Shown piece by piece: positions 1 through 5,311 of a stretch of DNA of 8,069 nt; position 1 is the stretch's first letter; every line of letters starts with the position of its first letter. The stretch lies in NCBI GenBank assembly GCA_016463365.1, contig JAEMRJ010000103.1, positions 1-8,069 of the forward strand, read 5' to 3'. Made by a program: the position numbers and the translations under genes. The notes beneath the pieces were generated by a model. It was not told where the DNA came from. It did no database searches and saw only the letters and a list, made by a program, of their open reading frames with translations. The DNA comes from Thermoleophilaceae bacterium (GTDB lineage: Bacteria > Actinomycetota > Thermoleophilia > Solirubrobacterales > JACPNS01).

Positions 1-902
1 CGATCAAGAAGCCGGTTTCCGGCATCGCGATGGGACTGATCAAGGAAGGCGACGAATACATCGTCCTTTCCGACATCGCCGGCGTTGAGGACCACCTCGG
101 CGACATGGACTTCAAGGTCGCCGGTACCCCCGACGGCATCACGGCCCTGCAGATGGACATCAAGATCACGGGCGTCACGCTTGAGATCCTTCGCGACGCA
201 CTGTCGCAGGCCAAGGAAGGTCGCGCGCACATCCTCTCCAAGATGTTCGAGGCGATCGACCGTCCGCGTGAGGAAATGTCGGAGTTCGCTCCGCGCATCA
301 CCTCGATCAAGATCGACCAGGACAAGATCGGCGTCGTCATCGGCAAGGGTGGCGAGACCATCCGCGCGCTGTGCGAAGAGTTCGAGTCCGAGATCAACGT
401 CGAAGACGACGGAACGATCCAGGTCTACAGCACCTCTGGTGCGCTGGGCGAGCGCCTTGTGGACCGCATCCGCTCGATGACCAAGGAAGTCGAGCTCGGA
501 GACGAGTTCACCGGAACCGTCGTCAAGACGACCACGTTCGGTGCGTTTGTGGAATTGACCAAGGGCACCGACGGCCTGCTGCACATCAGCAACGTCAAGC
601 CCGGTGAGCGCGTGGAAACGGTCGAGGACGTTCTCGAACGTGGCCAGTCGCTCGAGGTGCGTGTCGTCGAAGTCGATGCAGACCGCGGCCGCATCGGGCT
701 GCGCCTGGCAGACGATCCGGCAATCGCCGGCAAGAGCAAGGAAGAGCTCGTCGGTATCGGCGCCGGTGGCGCTGGTGGCGGCGGGGGAGACCGTGGCGGA
801 AACCGCGGCGGCGGAGACCGTGGCGGACGTGGCGGCGGAGACCGCGGCGGCAACGGCGGTCCGCGCGGCGAACGTCGCCCGCGCGAGCGCTCACGCGACT
901 AA
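1..902 (+). CDS. pnp: Polyribonucleotide nucleotidyltransferase (PNPase), C-terminal part, 5' truncated by window
   Basis: PNPase degrades RNA 3'-to-5' by phosphorolysis and can add 3' tails; it is cytoplasmic. The reading frame is open from base 3 and gives 299 visible residues. The end of the second RNase PH domain is present: the segment EDHLGDMDFKVAG carries Asp30, Asp36 and Lys38, matching the catalytic Asp486/Asp492/Lys494 of the E. coli enzyme. A KH domain follows with its GxxG loop (IGKGGETI), then an S1 RNA-binding domain (GTVVKTTTFGAFVEL ... GLLHISNV). The protein ends in a tail of roughly 45 residues rich in Gly, Arg and Asp, with repeated GDRGG units and a basic RGERRPRERSRD end. 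The tail is low complexity and probably disordered. The stop is TAA at 900-902, followed closely by a strong terminator, so pnp ends its transcription unit. The family call is firm; an RNA-binding role for the tail is inference. Confidence 0.97.
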   Translation, partial: IKKPVSGIAMGLIKEGDEYIVLSDIAGVEDHLGDMDFKVAGTPDGITALQMDIKITGVTLEILRDALSQAKEGRAHILSKMFEAIDRPREEMSEFAPRITSIKIDQDKIGVVIGKGGETIRALCEEFESEINVEDDGTIQVYSTSGALGERLVDRIRSMTKEVELGDEFTGTVVKTTTFGAFVELTKGTDGLLHISNVKPGERVETVEDVLERGQSLEVRVVEVDADRGRIGLRLADDPAIAGKSKEELVGIGAGGAGGGGGDRGGNRGGGDRGGRGGGDRGGNGGPRGERRPRERSRD

Positions 903-924
903 TTCCAAGTCACACTCAACATCC

Positions 925-956
925 TGAAACGGGCCGCCATAGAGCGGCCCGTTTCA
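925..956 (+). terminator. Intrinsic terminator of pnp
   Basis: A perfect 13-bp inverted repeat, TGAAACGGGCCGC (925-937) and GCGGCCCGTTTCA (944-956), encloses a 6-base loop (938-943). It lies 22 bases after the pnp stop. The GC-rich upper stem and A-rich/T-rich base fit a rho-independent terminator; the T-rich part is inside the stem and the tail beyond it (TTCA) is weak. The symmetry could let it act in both directions, but no minus-strand gene lies to its right. Confidence 0.85.
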
Positions 957-982
957 TTCAAGACCCTCTTCCAAGGCGAAAA

Positions 983-1033
983 CTGCATCGACATACGTCT
1001 TGCCGACCGCCGGCAGGACGTATGTCGATGCAG
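983..1033. repeat. 51-base near-perfect inverted repeat (hairpin) upstream of the GNAT gene
   Basis: CTGCATCGACATACGTC (983-999) is the exact reverse complement of GACGTATGTCGATGCAG (1017-1033). Inside, TGCCG (1001-1005) pairs with CGGCA (1011-1015), and 1000/1016 would form a U-G pair in RNA. The result is an almost continuous 23-bp stem with a 5-base loop (ACCGC). It follows the pnp terminator and ends 31 bases before the GNAT start. There is no T tract after it, so it does not look like a standard terminator. Each arm also holds a near-palindromic decamer (GACATACGTC at 990-999, GACGTATGTC at 1017-1026), so it could instead be a pair of operator sites, or a small mobile repeat. The structure is certain; the role is unknown. 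Confidence 0.85.
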
Positions 1034-1042
1034 AATCTGGCT

Positions 1043-1048
1043 TATATT
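1043..1048 (+). promoter_or_regulatory. Candidate -10 element for the GNAT gene
   Basis: TATATT is a good -10 hexamer and an AT-rich exception in this GC-rich stretch. It ends 16 bases before the ATG at 1065, so a transcript would have a leader of only about ten bases. The -35 region would fall in the right arm of the long hairpin (about 1019-1025), where no clear TTGACA is seen. Confidence 0.35.
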
Positions 1049-1064
1049 CGTCACACTCTCTCCG

Positions 1065-1553
1065 ATGCACACTCTCACCACAGCTCGACTGACCCTTCGG
1101 CCGGCGCACGTCGAGGATCTTCCGACCCTACGCGCGATCATCACTGCCGACGGTGTCGCGGAGTGGTGGGGCGAGTACGAGGGCAGCGAGGACGACGACG
1201 AACTCGTGTCCGGCTACGTGATCGTGCAGAATGACCAGACGATCGGTTGGATCGGTTGTGATGAGGTCAGTGACCCGAAATACCCCAGCGTCGGCCTTGA
1301 CATAGTGCTCGGCCCCGCCCACCAGGGTCAGGGCTACGGGCCTGAGGCCCTGCGCGCCGTCATCGACCTCTATGCGGCAAAGGGACATCACCGCTTCACG
1401 ATCGACCCGTCGGCGGCCAACGCCAGAGCGATCCGCGCCTACGAAAAAGCCGGCTTCAGGCCGATCGGAATCGCCCGTCGGTACGAGCAACTGACTGCGG
1501 GCAACTGGTCCGACGGACTGCTCATGGATCTGATCGTCGGCGACCTCGCATAG
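1065..1553 (+). CDS. GNAT-family N-acetyltransferase, aminoglycoside 6'-N-acetyltransferase-like
   Basis: Members of this fold move an acetyl group from acetyl-CoA to an amine; the substrate here is not known. The 162-residue protein starts TTARLTLRP, typical of this GNAT group. The acetyl-CoA pyrophosphate-binding motif A is HQGQGYG (residues 86-92). The C-terminal half, DPSAANARAIRAYEKAGF (114-131) followed by RRYEQ and DGLLMDL (150-156), resembles AAC(6')-type aminoglycoside acetyltransferases more than RimJ/RimL ribosomal protein acetyltransferases. An acidic run (SEDDDE, 41-46) lies in the variable acceptor-binding part. ATG at 1065 is the first in-frame start after the promoter-like TATATT. 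No Shine-Dalgarno sequence precedes it (CACTCTCTCCG). The gene sits 12 bases upstream of the M16 peptidase gene, in the same frame, and separates it from pnp. GNAT assignment is firm; aminoglycoside acetylation is inferred from motif resemblance only. Confidence 0.85.
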   Translation: MHTLTTARLTLRPAHVEDLPTLRAIITADGVAEWWGEYEGSEDDDELVSGYVIVQNDQTIGWIGCDEVSDPKYPSVGLDIVLGPAHQGQGYGPEALRAVIDLYAAKGHHRFTIDPSAANARAIRAYEKAGFRPIGIARRYEQLTAGNWSDGLLMDLIVGDLA

Positions 1554-1556
1554 GAT
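1551..1556 (+). promoter_or_regulatory. Possible internal -10 element for the M16 peptidase gene
   Basis: TAGGAT fits the TANNNT pattern and includes the TAG stop codon of the GNAT gene. It ends 9 bases before the TTG start at 1566, which would give a leader of only a few bases. The same bases contain AGGA (1552-1555), which could instead serve as a weak ribosome binding site with a 10-base spacer. The two readings cannot be separated from sequence. Confidence 0.2.
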
Positions 1557-1565
1557 GCGCCGACA

Positions 1566-2858
1566 TTGACTGATTCAAATCACCAGATAACCACTTTGGA
1601 CAACGGGCTGCGCATCGTCACTGAGCGTTTCGAAAACGTGCGGTCTGTCGCCCTTTCGATCATGGTCGGAGTCGGCTCGCGCAACGAAGCGCTCGACCAG
1701 GCCGGTCTTTCGCATTTTCTCGAACACCTGCTCTTCAAGGGCACTGGCAAATACTCATCGAACGAGATCGACGAGTTCTTCGATTCGATCGGTGCCGAGG
1801 TCAACGCTTCCACCAACAAGGAAGTCACCACTGTTTACGCGCGCTTCCTCGACCGACACCTCGAGAACGCGTTTGACGTGATCTCCGAGATGGTCATGAA
1901 GTCGACTTTCCAGGACATCGACGCCGAGCGTCAGGTCGTGATCGAAGAGATCGCGATGTACGAGGATGAGCCCTCAGACATCGTCTTCGACCTGCTCGGT
2001 CGCCGCGTCTTCGGCGACACGCCGCTCGGGCGACGCATCATCGGGACCGAAGAGGTCGTCGGCGGCGTCTCGGTCGAACGGATCGCCGCATACCGGGACA
2101 GCCAGTACGTGCCAGGAAACCTGGTGATCGCAGCGGCAGGTGCGGTGGACCACGATCAGATCGTCGCGCTCGCAAAGTCGTTCGGGTTTGACCGCCCGGG
2201 CAACGCCCCGAGCTTCGAAGTCGCCGACGCGCCGACCGCACCCAGCTTCGGCTTCTTCAAGAAGGACACCGAGCAGGTCAACGTCGCCCTCGGCGCCCCG
2301 AGCATCGCCCGTGGCGACGAGCGCCGCTTCGCCTTCATGGTCCTGAACACCATCTTCGGTTCAAGCACCACCTCGCGCCTGTTCCAGGAAGTGCGAGAAA
2401 AGCGCGGCCTTGCTTACTCGGTCTACAGCTACAACCAGATGTACCGCGACACCGGCGAAGTCGGTCTGTATGTCGGCACGCGTCCCGACCGCATCGCCGA
2501 GTCGATCGAGATCTTCGCCCGTGAACTGCAGCACCTCTGCGACGAGCCCGCCACTCAAGCCGAGTTTCTCCGCGCCAAAGAAAACCTCAAGGGCCGCACG
2601 GCGCTCTCGATGGAGTCTCCGATGGGCCGCATGATGCAGCTCGGCGGCTCCGTGCTCTTCGACGTGCCGATTCTTTCGCTCGACGAGATCGAAGAGCGCA
2701 TCCAGGCGGTCACGATGGACGACCTGCACACGATCGCTTCCGAGTATTACGCGCCCGGGCGCTTCAACGTCGCCGCGGTCGGATCCGACGAGTCGGCGAT
2801 CCGCACGGCGCTTGAGGCACTGAATCCCGACCTGGCAGCGGCCCCGCTCGCCGCCTGA
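1566..2858 (+). CDS. M16 family zinc metallopeptidase (insulinase/processing-peptidase type)
   Basis: M16 enzymes are zinc peptidases that cleave peptides inside a closed chamber; bacterial single-unit members of about 420 residues resemble the beta subunit of mitochondrial processing peptidase. This protein has 430 residues. The inverted zinc motif HFLEH is at residues 50-54 (zinc ligands His50 and His54, catalytic Glu53). The third ligand is Glu128, or its neighbour Glu127, in VVIEEIAMYEDEPSD. The C-terminal domain carries the family signature SRLFQEVREKRGLAYSVYS (residues 270-288), which helps form the substrate site. No signal peptide is seen, so it is probably cytoplasmic. The start is TTG at 1566, directly before the conserved TTLDNGLRIVTE beginning; a TAG (GNAT stop) lies five codons upstream in frame. 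It lies 12 bases after the GNAT gene and 7 before dapB. A pnp – M16 – dapB order is common in Actinobacteria, but the substrate of this conserved peptidase is not established. Confidence 0.94.
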   Translation: MTDSNHQITTLDNGLRIVTERFENVRSVALSIMVGVGSRNEALDQAGLSHFLEHLLFKGTGKYSSNEIDEFFDSIGAEVNASTNKEVTTVYARFLDRHLENAFDVISEMVMKSTFQDIDAERQVVIEEIAMYEDEPSDIVFDLLGRRVFGDTPLGRRIIGTEEVVGGVSVERIAAYRDSQYVPGNLVIAAAGAVDHDQIVALAKSFGFDRPGNAPSFEVADAPTAPSFGFFKKDTEQVNVALGAPSIARGDERRFAFMVLNTIFGSSTTSRLFQEVREKRGLAYSVYSYNQMYRDTGEVGLYVGTRPDRIAESIEIFARELQHLCDEPATQAEFLRAKENLKGRTALSMESPMGRMMQLGGSVLFDVPILSLDEIEERIQAVTMDDLHTIASEYYAPGRFNVAAVGSDESAIRTALEALNPDLAAAPLAA

Positions 2859-2865
2859 CGCGCCA

Positions 2866-3522
2866 GTGATTCGCGTCGCAGTCTCCGGCGCCGCCGGAAA
2901 GATGGGGCAGGCCGTCGTCGCCGCCGTGGAGGGTGCCGATGACATGGAGCTGACCGGCCAGGCCGATCCGTCGCTCGGGGTCGCTCTGGAGGCGGTTCTG
3001 GACGACGCCGACGTGGTGGTTGACTTCACCCGACCAGACACCGCACTCGAGAACGCCCGGAAGATAATCGCCTCCGGCACGCATTGCGTGATTGGAACGA
3101 CCGGCGCAGATTTCAGCGAGCTCGAAGGCGTTGGCAGCGGAAATCTGTTCTTCGCGCCAAACTTTGCCGTCGGCGCGGTGATGCTGATGGAACTCTCGAA
3201 AACCGCCGCAAAGTTCATGCCCGAGTGTGAGCTCATCGAGCTGCACCATCCGGCCAAACTCGACTCGCCCAGCGGCACTGCGATCCGCACGAAACAATTG
3301 ATCGAGGAAGCCGGCGGAACCGTGCACGAACCGATCCACTCGATCCGCCTGCCCGGTGTGATCGCAAGCCAGGAAGTCATCTTCGGCGAGACCGGGCAGA
3401 CGCTCAGCATCCGCCACGAGACCTACTCGCGCGAATCGTTCATGCCCGGGGTGCTGCTCGCCGTCCGACGGGTCGGCGGGCTCCCCGACAGGATCACGGT
3501 CGGGCTCGAGAACCTCTTCTAG
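2866..3522 (+). CDS. dapB: 4-hydroxy-tetrahydrodipicolinate reductase, compact form
   Basis: DapB reduces 4-hydroxy-tetrahydrodipicolinate, the DapA product, with NAD(P)H to tetrahydrodipicolinate in lysine and diaminopimelate synthesis; it is cytoplasmic. The GTG start at 2866 puts the nucleotide-binding loop SGAAGKMG at residues 7-14. Further family landmarks are VVDFTRPD (51-58), GTTG (77-80), APNFAVG (97-103) and the catalytic segment ELHHPAKLDSPSGTA (125-139). There His127 and Lys131 correspond to E. coli His159 and Lys163. At 218 residues it is shorter than E. coli DapB (273) and M. tuberculosis DapB (245). The loss is mainly in the nucleotide-binding domain, between QADPS and DADVVVDF and after GTTG. 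All active-site motifs remain, so it is probably functional. It begins 7 bases after the M16 stop without a clear ribosome binding site, suggesting coupling. Its TAG stop overlaps that of the convergent cupredoxin gene. Confidence 0.95.
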   Translation: MIRVAVSGAAGKMGQAVVAAVEGADDMELTGQADPSLGVALEAVLDDADVVVDFTRPDTALENARKIIASGTHCVIGTTGADFSELEGVGSGNLFFAPNFAVGAVMLMELSKTAAKFMPECELIELHHPAKLDSPSGTAIRTKQLIEEAGGTVHEPIHSIRLPGVIASQEVIFGETGQTLSIRHETYSRESFMPGVLLAVRRVGGLPDRITVGLENLF

Positions 3523-3899
3523 CCGCTCTTGCGCACCTTCAGCGTGGCTTTCATGCCGCGCGCGCGATGATCGCCCAGTGTGCACCACAGCAGGTACGTG
3601 CCTTTACGGACCTTGAAGCGCTCGACCGAACGCTCTCCCGGACGCGTGGTGCCGAGGTTTCGGACAAGCGAGGTTCCGACCCGGCGAACCGCCAGGTCGT
3701 GATCGTCCTCGCCGAAGTTGACGAATTCGATCCGGAGCCTGCTCGGCGCGACCCGGCTGCGTGAGAGTGCGATCCGGAACTCCGATCCACTGGCCTGAAC
3801 CGCGCTGGTGGCCGGGGCCGAGGCGCGGGCCGATGATCCGCCAGCGATGCCCAGCGCTAGAACAAGCGCGATCAGCAGCGGTTTTGTCGCGCCCGTCAT
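3519..3899 (-). CDS. Secreted cupredoxin-like type 1 (blue) copper protein
   Basis: Cupredoxins are small beta-barrel proteins that carry electrons, or copper, at one type 1 copper ion outside the cytoplasm. The 126-residue product has a Sec-type signal peptide: a short basic start (MTGATK), a hydrophobic stretch (residues 8-20) and a likely cleavage after ARA (Ala26). The mature part of about 100 residues shows FVNFGEDDHDLAV with His67, and near the C-terminus WCTLGDHRARGMKATLKV with Cys106, His111 and Met116. This is a complete His/Cys/His/Met ligand set with the C-x4-H-x4-M spacing of plastocyanin-like proteins. The ATG at 3899 overlaps the upstream DUF1501 stop as TGATG, so it is probably made by translational re-initiation. 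Its TAG stop shares CTAG with the dapB stop. The fold and copper site are well supported; the redox partner and role are unknown. Confidence 0.87.
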   Translation of the reverse strand: MTGATKPLLIALVLALGIAGGSSARASAPATSAVQASGSEFRIALSRSRVAPSRLRIEFVNFGEDDHDLAVRRVGTSLVRNLGTTRPGERSVERFKVRKGTYLLWCTLGDHRARGMKATLKVRKSG

Positions 3900-5311
3900 C
3901 AGGTGAGCAGGGCGGGGATGGCAAAGCTACGGACACCAGGGATGATCTGAGCCGCATCAAATCCGAACCACTGATCGAGAATCGCACCGTGCAGGGCTCG
4001 GTAGTCGAGGCTGGCGCGCAAGTTTTCGTCCTCATCAAGCTGGGCGAGACCGGTCCATTCGCCGAGCAGCTGCCGCTTGACGCGCGAACCGATCAGGATC
4101 GCGGTTCCCGCGGCCCCGTGGTCGGTGCCCGCGGAGCCGTTCTCCTCGGGCCGGCGGCCAAATTCGCTCCAGACCTCTACGAGCACGCGGTCCTGGAGCC
4201 CACGCGCCTCGAGGTCGCGCTGGAAGGCGAGCAACGTGTCGGCGGTCATCTTGATGTTGGTCGCGAAGTCCTGCTCCTGCGCGTCGTGGGTGTCGTAGCC
4301 ACCGGTGCCGCGGACAGCGACGCACTTCAGCGGGAGTCCGATACCGATCATCGCCGCCAGCGCCTGCATGCGTTCGGGGAACTCGCCGCCGTCGGTCGGG
4401 TACACAACGCCGGCCGGCGGCCTGATCCCGCTGGGTTGCTGGTCCTCATCGACCGCGAACGGAAGGAGCTGCTCGCGCAGCTTCATTGACTGGGTCGATG
4501 CTGCGGCCGCCTTTTTGACGGCGGAGTCCTTCGACTTGAGGTTGGAGTAGCCGAGGTCTCCGAGCGACGTGACCATCGTGTCGCCCAGCTCGCCCCAGAC
4601 GTTCTGGTGCTCGAAGCGGTAGGAGTTCGGTTGGGAGATCGCCGCAACCGGAGCCTTGACGGGCGCAAGCGAGGGGGCGAGGCTGTAGTCGAGCGAGAGT
4701 CCCTGGAGCGGATTGTCCGGGCTGCCGACCACGTCGAGGTAACGACCGAGCCATCCGGTCTGCAGGCGCGTGTCGAGCGCGCCGACCTCCCAGTAGTGGC
4801 GAGAAGTGAAGTGGGACTGGTCTGGGTGGTCGTATCCGACAGACGGCGCGACCGCGAGCTTGTTCTCCTCGTGGAGGACGCGAAAAGAGTCGGCGGCCAG
4901 ATTCCAGCGCATGCGGGTGTCGTCGGCGAACGCGGTGCCGCTGTCGACCGGAAGTGCGAGCGTCGGGCGAAGCTTGCGATAGATCGGATCCTCAACCGGG
5001 GCGAGAATCGAAAGTGAATCTGCGCCGCCGTCGAGGAAGACAGAGACGAGGATCGGTTGGGGCGGGCCGGCCGCCGCGTTGGCAATCGCCTCGCCGAGGC
5101 CGAGCGCATTGAGGTGCATGGCGCCGTAGATCGTCAGCGAAAACGCGCCGCTGCGCAAAAGGAACTGGCGCCGCGACAGGCCAGTTCCGGCAGGCGCCGG
5201 CATGCCGGCTTCGATTGCAGGAAGGCCGTTGCCGGCGGATGCGGCCGCGTTTCGCAGCAACTGGGCGCGGTTGAATTCTTCGCAGGCGTTGTGCGCGTTG
5301 CCGGTGCTCAT
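3899..5311 (-). CDS. DUF1501 family protein with Tat signal (alkaline phosphatase/sulfatase-like fold)
   Basis: DUF1501 proteins are widespread exported proteins, usually encoded beside DUF1800 proteins, and related to the alkaline phosphatase/sulfatase superfamily; their reaction is not established. I place the start at ATG 5311, giving 470 residues and an ATGA overlap with the upstream DUF1800 stop. The frame is open to 5392 but would need a 27-residue extension lying wholly inside DUF1800. A twin-arginine motif SRRQFLL (46-52) is followed by a hydrophobic stretch and ANAAAG (77-82), so Tat export is likely, after an unusually long 45-residue leading region. Family landmarks are FLDGGADSLS (92-101), DQSHFTSRHYWEVGA (164-178), GGYDTHDAQEQ (337-347), SEFGRR (382-387) and NGSAGTDHGAAG (391-402). 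The conserved Asp/His residues could bind metal, which is inference. The stop overlaps the cupredoxin start (TGATG). Confidence 0.92.
   Translation of the reverse strand: MSTGNAHNACEEFNRAQLLRNAAASAGNGLPAIEAGMPAPAGTGLSRRQFLLRSGAFSLTIYGAMHLNALGLGEAIANAAAGPPQPILVSVFLDGGADSLSILAPVEDPIYRKLRPTLALPVDSGTAFADDTRMRWNLAADSFRVLHEENKLAVAPSVGYDHPDQSHFTSRHYWEVGALDTRLQTGWLGRYLDVVGSPDNPLQGLSLDYSLAPSLAPVKAPVAAISQPNSYRFEHQNVWGELGDTMVTSLGDLGYSNLKSKDSAVKKAAAASTQSMKLREQLLPFAVDEDQQPSGIRPPAGVVYPTDGGEFPERMQALAAMIGIGLPLKCVAVRGTGGYDTHDAQEQDFATNIKMTADTLLAFQRDLEARGLQDRVLVEVWSEFGRRPEENGSAGTDHGAAGTAILIGSRVKRQLLGEWTGLAQLDEDENLRASLDYRALHGAILDQWFGFDAAQIIPGVRSFAIPALLT

Noticed and set aside
425..853. 142-residue Pro/Ser/Arg-rich frame on the minus strand
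   Set aside because: Reverse reading of the pnp KH/S1 region and Gly/Arg tail; the proline run is simply the complement of glycine codons.
983..1033. LexA-type SOS box in the hairpin arms
   Set aside because: GACATACGTC only loosely resembles the actinobacterial GAAC-N4-GTTC pattern; the outer bases do not match.
1022..1234. Short open frame starting in the right arm of the hairpin
   Set aside because: It runs out of frame through the GNAT gene, and its product is His/Arg-rich without known features.
2361..3410. 349-residue open frame on the minus strand, and an overlapping 274-residue frame at 2764-3588
   Set aside because: They lie antisense to the M16 peptidase and dapB genes, whose motifs are unmistakable. 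The translations are low in recognisable structure and rich in Ser/Arg/Ala, as expected for shadows in GC-rich DNA.
3472..3489. Possible terminator of the cupredoxin operon inside the dapB 3' end
   Set aside because: Only a 5-bp stem (GTCGG/CCGAC) with a larger loop and no T run on the minus strand; likely chance in GC-rich coding DNA.
3761..4489. 242-residue open frame on the plus strand
   Set aside because: Antisense to DUF1501, which carries the full family signature; no domain recognised in the plus-strand product.
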